In this document: one piece after another, positions 44,881 to 57,180 of the stretch
Position numbering within the stretch: position 1 is the stretch's first letter
How the letters are laid out: every line of letters begins with the position of its first letter
Program-made: the position numbers and the translations under genes
DNA from: Ursus arctos
Taxonomy: Eukaryota; Chordata; Mammalia; Carnivora; Ursidae
Length of the DNA: 64,000 nt
Assembly: GCF_023065955.2 (NCBI RefSeq)
Contig: NW_026623067.1
Coordinates: forward strand, 60,024,444-60,088,443
Direction of reading: 5' to 3'
Notes under the pieces: generated by a model
Databases searched by the model: none
What the model was told of the DNA's origin: nothing
Seen by the model: only the letters and a program-made list of their open reading frames with translations

Positions 44881-44904
44881 CACTCTTGAAAATAATAGCT
44901 TTAT

Positions 44905-45330
44905 GACGTTTTTTGGCATATACCATACAATTCATTCATTTAAAGTTATACAGTTCAATGGTTTTTAGTATATTCATAGATATATGCAACTATAAGTTGA
45001 CTGTAAGTTGATTTTACAGAATTTTCATCACCTCCGAAAGATTGCCCATTACCACACTTTCCCCCTTCTTCTGGCACTAGGCAACCTCTAATTTGCTTTC
45101 TGTCCCTGTAGATTTTCCTGTCTGGACATTCCGTACAGATGGAATCATACAACACATGACCCTTTGTGTCTGCCTTCTTTCACCTAGCATGTTTTCATGG
45201 TTCATCCATATTGTAGCTTATGTCAGTACCTCATTCCTTTTCATGGCCAAAACATATTTCATTGTGTGGATGTTCCACATTTTATTTATCCATTCATCAG
45301 TTGATATTTAGGTTGTTTCCAGCAGTGATT
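44905..45330 (-). mobile_element. Old L1M 3' end, antisense
   Basis: ACAGTTCAATGGTTTTTAGTA, TTTTCATCACCTCCGAAAG, CACTAGGCAACCTCTAATTTGC, TGGACATTCCGTACAGATGG, GCATGTTTTCATGGTTCATCC, TTTATTTATCCATTCATCAG: a reversed old L1. The twin-primed L1 inserted at its edge. Confidence 0.85.
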
Positions 45331-46904
45331 TTTATGAATTAGTTATTCGTATGTGCCATAGGAGCAAGGGAAGTGATGAGTCTGTCCATTGGTTTTGTTA
45401 CCTGTGAGCCACTCTGGCTGTAGGGTTGGGGAGAGAACTCTCACCTGACTGGTGACTCAGGGCTTGTTAGTGCATTTCACTTGTCAGCGATTTTCCTTCC
45501 TCTTCTTCCATGGACATCTGGATTTCATTATGCCAATCACTAAGCCTTTTCCACAATTCCCCCGGTTTCTGTTTTGTCCTCTCCTCTAACACTGTAGCTT
45601 TGTCACTGCCAGTGGTTTTGATTTCACCAGCTACTGACATACCCCTTCAAATGCCAGATAACCTCTCCAGCAGTGCAGAGATTTTTCAGTATAATCTCGT
45701 ATCATAAACTCCTAGGAAGATGCCTCATTTTGTACTTAAAAGCTCTTTGACTTTCAAGATGTCATTCAGTGTTAAAGATTCCTGTAGGCATCATGCTTTA
45801 CGATTTGCAAAAACACACTGACATATTACCCCATCTGATTTTCATTCCTGTGCTGAGAGATAAGAAGGTGGCTAGTACTGTTCTCATTTGGCAGAGAAGC
45901 CAGGACTTGGAAGCCCCAGGCAGCAGCAGCATTGGCTCCAGAATCAAGTTTCCTGACCAGCCGTCTCTTCCCCTTTCCTAAGGTCCCACAATAACTCCCA
46001 CAGTGCAGTGCTAACCAAAGCAAGATGTGGCTGAATTGGTCTGTGAATGACAACCTTTCCATGTGTATCAGTGTCCTGACTGCTCTCCCTGCTGCCTCAG
46101 CAGCAACCTTAAGAATTATCCTTCTGATTTGAAGGTAGCAGTGGCATCTGTGTTCCTGTTTGCCTTTTCTATGGTACCACAGATGTAGTCATGTCACTTA
46201 GTCTAAACAGGGGAGGTGAGCAGATCAGCATGGTCTTGGTGACGAGCTAATTACAGTGGCTGAGCACACACTCTTATTTCTGTTGGGGCACCGTGGGAGT
46301 GTGAGGACTGGGAAATGGTATGTCTGTGGGAGAGACAACAAGTGGGCTAAAGGCAGAGGAGGGAGGGTTTGCTCTTGGTGATGTTTTGTTTGTTTAACAT
46401 TATTGTGGGAGGTAAATGGTTCCTGATTTTAGTCTTTTTCCATTAGCACACTAGGAGACAAGCATAGCATGAATATGTGTTTTGACCTTAAATTTTAGTT
46501 TCTTTTTTTCTCTAAGTCCAAGCTACTGTTAAGTATGTTCTAGGATTTTCTCAGTGGTGTCTTGTTCATCAGTAGTTGTTAAGTGTTCTTCATGTGAAGG
46601 GAAGCAGAGTTAAGGACAACCTATGTTGCTATCTTGGTGGTATCACTCTCCTAAATATGTAAACTAATTAATATGTCTCTTATCTCTTCATTTATCGCTC
46701 TTGACTTCCCAAAAACAAAGGGTAAAACTGTACCTATTCCCCCAACTGCCTCACAAAAGACATAAAATCACAAGGAATCATAGCACCACCACCAAACAAC
46801 CAGATACCAAGGAGTCTGGATGACCATCCACAAATACGAGAATTGCCCCTGTTTGATCTAAGTGTGGTCTGCCCAGGAAACTCCACAACAGTAGGATTAT
46901 GCCT
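45331..46904. other. Mostly unclassified; possible MIR at 45805-45960
   Basis: CCCCATCTGATTTTCATTCC, GAGAGATAAGAAGGTGGCTAG, GAGAAGCCAGGACTTGGAAGCC resemble a decayed reversed MIR. The rest holds no gene or element I recognise. Confidence 0.4.
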
Positions 46905-47005
46905 AATTGTTTGTTGCTGCATCTCCAGATAGGGCCTACCTAGCTTGATGACTCTCACAGACCAGGCACCCCATAAATATTTGTGAAATGAATGAATCAA
47001 TGTAC
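46905..47005 (+). mobile_element. L2 LINE 3' end
   Basis: TTGTTGCTGCATCTCCAGAT, ACAGACCAGGCACCCCATAAATATTTGTGAAATGAATGAATC is the L2 terminus. Confidence 0.75.
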
Positions 47006-48419
47006 GCAGTAGGTTCAACAAATGTTTGATTGGTTCCATCTTCTTTTTCTCGTGTTTAAAGTAGTTTCATCTTCTTATTGAAATAAAAAAAGAACATGCC
47101 CCTTGGCCATGAGAAATGTCAAGAAATATGAAACAATTAGAGCAAGTGTAACCAGAATGTGGGTTATGATCAGCTATGACCTCATCTTTGTTTTTATCTC
47201 ACATCATTTCTTAGAATTTATTTAGTTGGGTAGAGTGTCTCTGGATGAAAACTTTGGAAGACCTCAATATTTTTTCTTCTCACCTTTGAATAGTAGTCAG
47301 TGAAGTAGAAGAAAGGAAACAAACAGAAATAGGAATCTGTCAAAGTTTTCCACAGAAAATTTCTGCATAATTATTTCAGAATAAAGCCAATATAATGTAC
47401 TTCATCTAAGTAGGTTTTGAGCTATATTCTGAGATTATATTGTTCAAGAGGAAGACTAAGCCAGGTAGTTTGGATTGACTCTGAATTTGCCAAATTCTTT
47501 TTCATGTGGCTGAAGAGTACATTTGATTTAGGATATAGTGGAAGCCATGAGGGCAAGAATCCAAGAATGACCTTGATCCATGGGGTAGTCACTCCAAAGC
47601 AGGTTTTCTGTGAGGCATGCTGGATCACAGGAATGGACACTTGGGGAAAAAGAAGTCAGGGGCTTGGGCTCAGGCAAGTAATCTGTCTCAGCTTCCCAAA
47701 TGATAGTGTCCTAAGAAGCAGTGTGAAAGTGGGTTTGGTCAGTGTTGAAGTCCCCAGTATCTGATCCAGTGAGTGAGATATAAATCAGAAGTCTCCAGAA
47801 ATTGGCCATACTTGAAATCAGATAGGTAACTATCATGCTTCTGGATGATCCACTGCATTTGGGGGAAAAGATTTAACCCACACTAGATGGTGTATATTAG
47901 AGCAAGGTAAGTCTCAGGGTCCCAGGCAGGTGAGCTCATAAAGGCCTTAAGTTCGGGAGCTGGAAGGTGGGGCGATAACTAGAAGGCCTTGGAAACATTA
48001 GGGATTAGGAAGACATAGGAACAGTTTTGGGGTAGAAGGGAGCTATACTTCTGAAGGCTTGTGAAAGCCCTATATTCACTACATGCACACTGTATGTAGG
48101 ATGCCAAGACTGATTCCAGACCCCATCTTCAGATGGGAATTCTCTCCCTGAAGTTTCTGTGTGCTGAAACATAGTTGAAGGAGACCAGGACTGGTGAACC
48201 ATCCCTTGGCCCTATATTTTAGAAACAGAGCTCTTAGAAATGCTAACTCAGAGCTGAACATTTGCAAAAGATTCCTCTCAAAAGCCTAGAGTATTTGAAT
48301 AGGAATTGTAGCCAACATACCACTGAAATACAAAACACAGAAGAACTCTTCTCACTGTTGTGATAAAGAGCTATAGAATCCTTTGTTCTGATGAAATGAC
48401 AGTTGGTGGGCTTCTGAAT
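47006..48419. other. No gene or repeat recognised
   Basis: A plus-strand frame of 115 codons (47417-47764) and several minus-strand frames are present, none resembling a known protein and none with convincing splice signals. Confidence 0.4.
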
Positions 48420-49010
48420 AGCTTCAGGATGGGTGCTGATGACCAGAAAGACCAAGCCATACTTGGAACTCTCAGCCTGACCTCTGTGGAGGTGAGAGAG
48501 ATAGGAGAGTGAGTCAACAATGATCATGCCTATGTGATGAAGTCTCCACAAAAACTCCTAAACTACAGGGTTCAGAGAACTTCCAGGATACTAAACTAGG
48601 AGGTACTGGGAGTGTGGAGTGCCCAGAGACAGTATGGAAACTCCATACCCCTTCCGCATATCTTACCCTACACATTTTAACCCCCTGGCTGTTCTTGAGT
48701 TAAAACCCTCGTGTTAAGTCATTAATAGTAAGTAAAGTGTTTTCCTGAGTTCTGTGAGCTATTCTAGCAAATTACTGAACCCATGGAGAGGGTTATGGGA
48801 ACCTCTGATTTTAGCCAATTGGTCAGAAGTATAGGAGGCCCAGTATTCGAATTGGCATCTGAAGTGGTGGACAGTCTTGTGGGACTGAATCTTTGACCTG
48901 TGAAGTCTGTACTAATTCTGGGTAGTTAGTATAAGAATAAATTAAATTATAGGACTTAATTGGTGTTTGTAGAAAATTAGAGAATTGCTTGGTGTGGAAA
49001 ACAAGTGATT
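48420..49010 (+). mobile_element. ERV solo LTR, copy 2 (family unassigned)
   Basis: Same element type as 7590-8405: CAATGATCATGCCTATGTGATGAAG, CTCCACAAAAACTCCTAAACTACAGGG, GGCTGTTCTTGAGTTA, TTCCTGAGTTCTGTGAGC then TATTCTAGCAAATTACTGAACCC, GGACAGTCTTGTGGGACTGA, AATTGCTTGGTGTGGAAAA. The 5' part is shorter than in copy 1. No internal viral genes. Confidence 0.75.
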
Positions 49011-49302
49011 TTTAAAGTAGCTTGTTCAGGATCCCAGAGCAAGGTCACAAGTTTACATTCTCACTTATAGTTCCCATGCGACAAAACTCAGGGGTTGGTT
49101 GGTGAGATCGCATCTAGATAGGAGAGTTATTTGTAAAGAGTGTTATTTGTAATAGTTATTTGTAGAGCTGGGATTGCACCATGTCATGCTACTCAAGGAA
49201 CAGTAACCTTCTATGGGTTGCCCCAAACAACACTGTAAAACTTTGACAAATACAGTAAACCTGAACAAATTTCTTCTTGATGTCTCAAGAAATAAAAGCA
49301 GA

Positions 49303-49506
49303 TAGGGGCGCCTGGGTGGCACAGCGGTTAAGCGTCTGCCTTCGGCTCAGGGCGTGATCCCGGCGTTACGGGATCGAGTCCCACATCAGGCTCCGCTATG
49401 AGCCTGCTTCTTCCTCTCCCACTCCCCCTACTTGTGTTCCCTCTCTCGCTGGCTATCTCTATCTCTGTCGAATAAATAAATAAAATCTTTAAAAAAAAAA
49501 AAAAAA
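49303..49506 (+). mobile_element. Young SINEC insertion, sense
   Basis: Intact head GGGGCGCCTGGGTGGCACAG, A-box/B-box region (CTTCGGCTCAGGGCGTGATC, GGGATCGAGTCCC), CT-rich body, AATAAATAAATAAAATCTTT and A19 tail. 16-bp target duplication AAGAAATAAAAGCAGA at 49287-49302 and 49507-49522. Confidence 0.97.
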
Positions 49507-49522
49507 AAGAAATAAAAGCAGA

Positions 49523-51674
49523 GGCTGTACACTCTTCTCCCAATGCTTAATGTAATTTATAGACAATTGAACAGAATGTTAGTGGCATATTTATTGTCAT
49601 TTCAATGACAATTTGCTGTGACTTTTTAATTAAGCAAATGTTACATCTTGGTGAAAGATGTAGGCTCAAGGGGGGAGAAAAGCTGAGTTGGAGAAATAAG
49701 AGGAGGAACTTGCTCATCACAAAGAATTTTTGGCGTATGACACCCCTTATGCCATTTGGTGTATGAGAAGGTGTAGGCTGCTCATTCTGAGTGGCTCTTC
49801 TCTACTCGTCACCTACCACTCATTCTGTTGCAATTAACCCAATTTAAAAGAACGTGCTCTTGAATGATGGAATTTGGGGTGCTCTTGCTGGACGGGAAGA
49901 GTGATAGATGCTGCCAGAGGAAGCAAAGGTCAGAAAACAGGAGGGAAAATGGGTTACCCCAGAAAGTGGAGGAAAAGGACCAGACACAGTTCCTACACTG
50001 CAGGAAAAGGACCAGAAACAGTTCCCAAATCCATTGTAACTGACACATTTGTAACTGGAAAGCACATACATTTCTACTATGAACGTGCACAGTTTACAAG
50101 GTAGTGGGTGTTAAAAGCAACTGTGAGATCTGATAGTCATTGCATAATGAGCTTATTGTGCCTGCTTGATTCCAGGGAAGTGTCAAATATGCCAGCAGAA
50201 TCCATGATTTCTTCACTTGGTAATTTGTTTCTCTCATATCCAGCTGGGATCTCACCAACTCCAGAGCTGCTTTAATGGTACTGTGAGTAAGAATATTAAC
50301 TTGTAAGCCTAAGGCTTATCATGGAGTACTCTGTTTTGGATTGGTTCATTCTTTTTGCTCAACGTAAGAAAATAGTACCAGTTAAGGGTTGGGCCGCATA
50401 CTGACCCCCATTGTCTGAGGGCAAAGCAGTCTTGACTGCAGAGGAAAAAAAAATAGGTATTTTTGCTGTTCTTCTGGCCCTCTGCCATCAGTGTGACCCA
50501 GCTTTCTGTGTCTGCTCTGTATAATGTTTCTCTGCCTTATGCTTTTACTTACTGGCTTGCTTCTCCTGCTTTGTGATGAGAACCAAAACCATTCACAGAG
50601 CTGACTGTCACCATAAGCATAACTTTACTATTTCAGGAGACTTTCCCCAGGAAGATAAAAGTTGTAAATAATTTTATTATTCATCCTAGTAACTTCCTGA
50701 AAGACCCATCAACTCTTCAACAGAAGGAATCAAAAACCAGTTTGCACTCAAGAGTCTTTGAACCCTTCCCCTCAAAATTTTCGCCTGGCCATGCACACCA
50801 ATTTGAAATTATTATATCATAGTCCTCACTGACCCCATCAGAATTAAGCCCCTCCCACTCATCAAAAGGACCCGCCTTAAACCAGACTTAAAAATTTCAA
50901 TCAACTTCTTGACTCTGCTGTTTACTTTTTACGATGCTACAAAGACTCTGTTGAGGTGGTATTCTCTCTCACCCAGTAGGTAAACCAAGTAGGTAAACAA
51001 GAAACTCAAATATCTCTTATCGGCCGGTTGTTTTGGTGATATATTGAGGAGCCACCATTTGACAGTGGTATTTATGTACTGCATTCTCCACGTCTTTCTG
51101 TTTTCCACTTCCTGTATTCCCTGCCAAATTCTATATGTTAAACCCCAACTTACAGAAAAGTAAGAATTTGATTAGTTTTAATTAACTGCTGTCATCCCTG
51201 TTGGATAAAGCTGAACTATAAGGCCTCTTTACGGACTGATGGTCAGTTTAGGGATTTATTGCCTTTGGGTCAAATCCCTCCCCTGGTCCAAAACAGAAAG
51301 TCAGGTGGGAATCAACTTCAAGCACTTAAGCAAACATCTGTGGACAGGAACTCTTTAGAAGAGGACTGAAGACAGAGCAGGCCTTCTCAGAGTAGACCCT
51401 GGTAGAGCTACAGAAGAGAGCGTCATCTAGGATCAGAGAGCAAGGGTGTGGTACTAATGTCATCGTTTAAAGATTGGGCCTACTTTATCTGTTAATAGCA
51501 GTGGATCCAACTGGCAAAGACCAGAGGGTGCCAAATGTTTGAGATTCTTCCAGCATTTTATTTCACCGACTCAGGGTATCTACCATGCATGTCCCAAGGA
51601 TTGCTGTGAGGATTCAATAAAGTAGTATACAGGAGGTTATTTTTTTAAACTTGTAAGTAAAATAATGTCAGTTA
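49523..51674. other. Unclassified; possible LTR-like segment 50690-51080
   Basis: A near repeat (GGAAAAGGACCAGA twice, at 49971-49984 and 50003-50016) marks a small duplication. 50690-51080 has LTR-like features (CTCTCTCACCCAGTAGGTAAACC, TTATCGGCCGGTTGTTTTGGTGATAT, TTTGACAGTGG) but no assigned family. Confidence 0.35.
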
Positions 51675-51850
51675 CCATTCATTTACTTATCCATTCATTC
51701 ATTAAAAATCACCTAGTATTTACTCTATGTCAGAAATTGTGGTAGGCTCCAGGCACACAAACACAGATGAGTCTTCTTTCCCTTCAGAAAGCTCACAGTC
51801 TAGTGGAAGAAACAGATATAAAGACAAATCATTGAAAAATAGAATGTATG
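51675..51850 (-). mobile_element. Ancient LINE-type 3' end, antisense
   Basis: CCATTCATTCATTAAAAATCACCTAGTATTTACTCTATGTCAG, AAAGCTCACAGTCTAGTGGAAGAAACAGATA: a common old eutherian repeat end, probably L2-related. Confidence 0.5.
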
Positions 51851-51904
51851 TCATCATAAAGGAATGTGTAAAGTTTTATAAAAATATAGATAAATAATAT
51901 ATGC

Positions 51905-52071
51905 TTAAAATATCTGCTTTTCATATATTTTACTGAGCCCTATTTTGTCCTGTGAGATATGTATTATTTTCCCCAATCTTATAGATTAAATAACTGAAGG
52001 GCTAGATAATGCGGGCAGTAAATGATAGATCTGGCACTCAAAGCTAAATATTCTACCTCAGAGTCTAGTTG
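51905..52071 (-). mobile_element. MIR SINE, antisense
   Basis: CCTGTGAGATATGTATTATTTTCCCC, AGATTAAATAACTGAAGGGC, GATAGATCTGGCACTCAAAGC, TTCTACCTCAGAGTCTAG follow the reversed MIR core. A C13 run follows at 52074-52086. Confidence 0.75.
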
Positions 52072-52149
52072 CGCCCCCCCCCCCCCATATCACGCTGCTT
52101 CACTTAGGATTGGGGGAGACTTGAGTCAAGACTGGAAATTCAGGAGCTA

Positions 52150-52270
52150 GTTAAAAATAAAAAAGCGTGTTTTGAAGAATATTTAATGAAATAAGAAACT
52201 GTTCATGATGTAGTATTAAATGAAAAAAACTGGAAGAATAGGATACAAAACACCTCAGAAAATGAAACTC
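52150..52270 (+). mobile_element. Ancient L1 (L1ME-like) fragment
   Basis: TTCATGATGTAGTATTAAATGAAAAAAACTGG, ATAGGATACAAAACACC resembles the old L1 3' UTR. Short and weak. Confidence 0.4.
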
Positions 52271-54700
52271 CAGTATCATGAAAAATTATGACTATTTAAT
52301 GTTTTCATAGCCCTCACCTGCCTGTAGATACTAATGAGTTTACATCAACACTAAAAACCCTATTTCCCCTGGCCCTGCTTTTTTCTTATATTATATAGAA
52401 CTTCTGCTCTTTATAAAACATGTTCTGGATTATAACTTGAAGTTCTGGAAGTGCAGGTTTTTATATATACTTACCAGCAAGGATAATCCCAGGGGGCACT
52501 GAGGCTAGACCTCTATGCCAGGCCCATCACACATGCACTCCAATCGTCTCTGGGCCCCAGGAAGGCTCTCTGTCATAATCTGTAAAGGGGTCTCAAGAAG
52601 AGGTGTCTGGGCCTCAGTGCGTCAGAGTATAATGAAATTGCTTTTACAGTTTTTATTCACAGCATCCCCCATACCCTCATAGAGCTCAGAAAGTAATCGA
52701 ATGGGAAAGTCCAGTACCCCATGGATGCTGTGCATAGAACCATCCCTTCGTCCAACAACGAAGGGCTTTCTCACCAGATCGGGCTCATCATGGGCACTCC
52801 TTCAAGAGAGTTCACTCCTGAAGGCTTCCCAATATTCATACAAATAAGGTTCTGGAGGACAGCCCCTGAAGTGATAGAGATAAATCCCAGGTACATTGAG
52901 TCACCCATGGATGCAAGTGCTCGAACTCTGCTTATATTTCATTGATTAGCACTGGAAGCCAGTATCATGGGGGAGGAGAGGGAGAGTTCTTCTTTATTAT
53001 TTTCCGTATTATGTATATTTAAAATATTAATTTTATAAGTAGGAAAAATTTAAAGAAAAAATACAAAGAACATAGAGTAAGCAATTTGAGAAGGTTATAG
53101 ATTTTTGAAATAGGGTGATTCATCATCCCCTGGGGTGATTTGAAATATGACCCATCACATGAACTGGTTGACCTCTTCATCTTAGGCTTCTGTGAATCAC
53201 TTGGGTTTCATTGATTCTTTTCTTTCTTTGACTCATATCTAAGCCAGAGACAGTAGGACTCTGTACGAATTATTGAACATTGAAATTGTTGAAACACTGA
53301 CATCAGGGCTTCTGTGATTTTCAGATTATAATGGCTTCCATATAGGTCTCATTTAACTGTGGTTGATAGAAAGTAGGAGTATTCACTTTAATCAAACTTG
53401 TTTGTAATTTAGGAAAAGAATTATAAGCCAGGGTAGCTTGACACAGATGTAAATTCTTGTCACTGAGCTTAGCCAAACTCACATTTGCTTCAAGGCTTGG
53501 AGCTATATAATAGAAGTTTCTTTCAGGGTTATTTTAGTAAATTCCAATAAAAATTATCAAGTATAACAAAGCACTCTTGGAAAGACAGGAGGAATTCATG
53601 GCATTTCACTTGACATAAAAAGAACTAATGAGTTTGCTATTGGTAGAGAATTTTTGCTTTCTTATTGCTTCAAAGAATGATACTCAATTAGTAGTTCTTA
53701 AACACATACATCTTTTCCATTTTTGTTTTTCCTGCTTAGTGCCAGAGTTTTCTTGGCTAGTAATCTACTGAATAGGCTGGCTCTACTTTTTATCCATATA
53801 TTCTATGGATCTTAGGGTTCTGAATCCAAGGCACTTGAATGATGATGGGGACCAAATGTTCCAGAAAATATAAATATTGTATATAACCAGATATTGCCAA
53901 TGAACAGAAAAAAGAAATGCTGATGTGGGCCAGAGCAATACATATAGGCTGTATTCCTGCCAAGTTGAATGTGTGCATAGCCAGAAAGGGCCAAAACCCT
54001 TTGGTGAGCAATACTCACAGATGAGGAATAGGGCATAACATTTTAATATATTAACCATTTAAAAAAATCCTGTTAGTAATTTCTTTTCATTCCTGTGGCT
54101 CTTCTGCCCTTTATACCAAACCAGAGGCATCAATTTCCTCTGGGAAGGAGTATTATCCAGAGAAAAAAATGAGGGAGCAGTTCTCAGGTTTGAGTTTCAA
54201 AATGGACTTCTGGGCCTCTTTACAGTTTGAAAGAAAAAGTTTTTATTTCGAAAGGCTGAATTTTGAATGTCAAAAGCTAAGATCCTGAAGGATTCCGTAC
54301 ATGAAAGTTTTGCCATTAACACATTAGATTGGAAGGAATGCATGTGGATGTCAGAGCATTTTTCCTGTTGGAGAGGAACTAAGGATCTTACAGTTTTGGG
54401 GAGAGGAAAAGAGAACTGGAAGGCAAGACAGTTCAATACTACTGAGTTTCTTTGAGAGGGGTTTCTGTGTTCTGACTCCCCAGTGAAGCTGAAGCCAGGG
54501 TTGAAGATCAGAGGTGTATGTGTGATCCAAACTGTGTATAGATTTGCGTTTCTGACAAGAGGCAGGATGTGTGCTTTGCTTTCTGATTAAAGCCAGGCCA
54601 GGTGTCAAGCATCTCAAAGTGCCACAGCATCCAAAATGGCAGTAGGACTCTGTACGAGCAATAGAGTAGGGATTGATGGGTGAAGCATCTAGGCAGATGG
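52271..54700. other. No gene or repeat recognised
   Basis: 52480-52950 is GC-richer with short frames on both strands and no match I know. The remaining AT-rich DNA has several overlapping minus-strand frames at 53783-54058 and 54197-54617, unrecognised and probably chance. Confidence 0.4.
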
Positions 54701-55264
54701 TCTGAGGGAGCCCACAGAGCCTCTTTGGGCTATTTTGAATAATGCTGCAATGAACATGGGAGTGCAGGTATTTCTTCCAGATAGTGATTTCATTTTGTTA
54801 AGATATTTACCCAGAAGTAGAATTGCTGGATCACATGGTAGTTCTATTTTTAAGTTTTTGAGGAATCTCCATACTGTTTCCCATAATGGCTAGACCAGTT
54901 TACATTTCCATCAGCAGTTGTTCAAGGGGTCTTTTTTCCCCACATCCTCACCAACAGTTGTTATTGTTTGTCTTTTAGATGAAAGCCATCCTAACAGGTG
55001 TGAGGTGGCACCTTACTGCGGTATTGATTTGCATTTCTTTGATGATTAGTGATGTTGAACACCTTTTCATGTACCTGTTGGCAATTTGTATGTCTTCTTT
55101 GAAAAATGTTTATTCAGGTCCTTTGCCCATTTTTCAATTGGGTTATTTGTTCTTTTGCTATTCAGTTGTATAAATATTTATCTATTTTGGATATTAACAC
55201 CTTATTGGATATATGGTTTAAGAATATTTTCTCTCAATCTGTATGTTGCCTTTTCATTTTTTTA

Positions 55265-55421
55265 AATGTACAAGCTGGAGGGAAGGGGGTGGTGGCAGAG
55301 GGAGAGGAAGAAGAAGACTCCCCTAAGCAGGGAGCCTGACACAGGGCTCAATCCCAGGACCCTGAAATCAGGACCTGAACTGAATACAGACGCTTAACCA
55401 ATGAGCCACCCAGGCACTCCT
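55265..55421 (-). mobile_element. Partial older SINEC inside L1
   Basis: Lacks the usual ATTT tail region; shows GGCAGAGGGAGAGGAAGAAG, AGGGAGCCTGACACAGGGC, CAGGACCTGAACTGAATACAG, head CCACCCAGGCACTCC. Short flanking TTCATTTT matches on both sides. Confidence 0.85.
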
Positions 55422-56491
55422 TCATTTTATATATATATTTTTTGACTCCTTAAAAGTTTCTTACTTTAATGTACACTCACTTGTTTGTTTTTGTTTTTTG
55501 TTGCCTATGCTTTTGGTGTTATATCCAAAAAATTGTTGCCAAGACCAAAGTCAAGAAGCATTTTTCCCTGTGTTTTCTTCTAGGAGTTTTATGGTTTCAG
55601 GTCTTACATTTAAGTCTTTAATCCATTTGAGTTAATTTTTGTGTATGGTGTATGATAGAGGCCGTTTCATTCTTTTGCAGGTAGATATATAGTTTAACCG
55701 ACACCATTTATTGAAGAGATTATCCTTTCCCCATTGTGTGTTTTTGGTGGCTTATCAAAGATTGGTTGATGGGCGGGCTTATTTCTGGGCTCTTGATTCT
55801 GTTCTGTTGGTCTGTGTCTGTTTATATGCCAGTACAATACTGTCTTGATTACTAGAGCTTTGTGATACAGTTTGAAATCAGGAAGTGTGATGCCTCCAGC
55901 TTTGCTCTTCTTTCTCAGGATTGCTTTGGCTATTCAGGGTCATCTGTGGTTCCATACGAGTTTTAGAATTGTTTTTTCTCTTTCTGTGGAAAATTATCAT
56001 TGGAATTTTGATAGGGATTGAATTGAATCTGCTGATCACTTTAGGTCATTTTGGGCTTAGTTTCTTCTTCTTTTTATAATTCCTTGAGGTGTATAGTTAG
56101 AATGTTTATTTGAGATCTTTCTTTTTTCTTAATGTAGGTTTTTGTTGCTATAAGCATCCCTTTTAGAACTGATTTTGCTGCATCATGTAAGTTTTGTGAT
56201 GCTGGGTTTCCATTTTCCTTTTTCTCCAGATATTTTTTTATTTTGATTTCTTCTTTGACCCATTGGTTGTTCAGGAGTATGTTATTTAATCTTTACGTAT
56301 TTTGAATCTTCCAGCTTTCCATCTGTTGATTTATGTTTTTATACCTTTGTCGTTGGAAAGGGTGCTTGATATGATTTCAGTCCTCTTATATTTGTTAAGA
56401 TTTGTTTTGTGACCTAACATGGTTTATCCTGGAATGTTCTATGAGTGCTTGAGAAGAATGCATATTCTGCTGCTTTTAGATGGAATGTTCT

Positions 56492-56696
56492 TTTTTTTTT
56501 TTTTTTAAGATTTTATTTATTTATTTGACAGAGAGAGACAGCCAGCGAGAGAGGGAACACCAGCAGGGGGAGTGGGAGAGGAAGAAGCAGGCTCCCAGCA
56601 GAGCAGGGAGCCCAATGCAGGCCTTGATCCCAGGACCCTGGGATCAGGCCCTGAGCCAAAGGCAGACGCTTAAGGACTGAGCCACTCAGGCACCCC
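56492..56696 (-). mobile_element. SINEC insertion inside L1 endonuclease region
   Basis: Full-length reversed SINE, head ending CCACTCAGGCACCCC. Exact 15-bp target duplication TAGATGGAATGTTCT at 56477-56491 and 56697-56711. Confidence 0.96.
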
Positions 56697-56719
56697 TAGA
56701 TGGAATGTTCTGTACCTGT

Positions 56720-57180
56720 ATGTAAGGTCCATCTGTTTTAATGTGTATTTCAAGTCTAATACTTTGTTATTGATTTTCTGTTTGAACGACTTATTCATTG
56801 TAGAAAGTGCGATATTGAAGTCCCGAACTTTCATTCTATTGCTGTTTCTCTCTCTCTTCAGATCTAATATATTTAGGTACTCAGATGTTGGGTAGGTAAA
56901 TATTTGCAATTGTTATATCTTCTTGATGAATTGATCCCTTTATTGTTATAAAATGACCTTCATTGTCTCGTGTTACAGTTTTTGACTTAAAGTCTATCAT
57001 GTCTGATATAAATATAGCTACCTCCATTTTTATTTGGTTTCCATTTGCATGAAATTGTTTTGTCCATCCCTTCACTTTCAACCTGCTTGTTTCCTTAAAG
57101 CTGAAGTGAGTCTCATAGTTGGGTCTTGTTTTTTTTAATCTATTCTGCCACACTGTATCTTTTGATTGGATAATTTAATT
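56720..57180 (-). pseudogene. L1 ORF2 endonuclease domain fragment
   Basis: N-terminal part of decayed LINE-1 ORF2, in intact elements an AP-endonuclease-like nuclease that nicks target DNA. Recognised from KGWTKQFHANGNQIKM, VAIFISDMIDFKSKTV, EGHFITIKGSIHQED and IANIYLPN, in the family order on the reverse strand (about 90 codons open at 56881-57153). Stops and indels follow on both sides. Clearly non-functional. Confidence 0.88.

Larger units (their letters stand above)
41535..44888 (-). mobile_element. Carnivore L1 with 5' inversion (twin-primed insertion)
   Basis: Two L1 segments in opposite orientation form one insertion. 41535-43279 is antisense: A-rich tail side, 3' UTR, ORF2 C-terminal half. 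43280-44888 is sense ORF2 sequence from the region just upstream. The join falls between ORF2 sequence ending NYKSLL (near 44884) and sequence starting [12 protein letters not shown] (near 43275), so the pieces are contiguous in L1 coordinates. A 14-bp target duplication AAAATAATAGCTTT flanks the whole at 41521-41534 and 44889-44902. Confidence 0.95.

Noticed and set aside
47417..47764. 115-codon plus-strand frame
   Set aside because: No family resemblance, no splice or poly(A) evidence, and length compatible with chance.
7590..49010. A single ERV provirus bounded by the two related LTRs
   Set aside because: The interval is 40 kb of unrelated repeats and the LTRs are diverged, so they are independent solo LTRs.
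49303..49506. tRNA-like A and B boxes in this and other SINEs
   Set aside because: They are SINE heads derived from tRNA-Lys, followed by CT-rich body and A tail, not functional tRNA genes.
52721..52945. 74-codon frame in a GC-richer segment, considered as an exon or processed copy
   Set aside because: No known domain, no poly(A) tail or target duplication, no clear splice sites.
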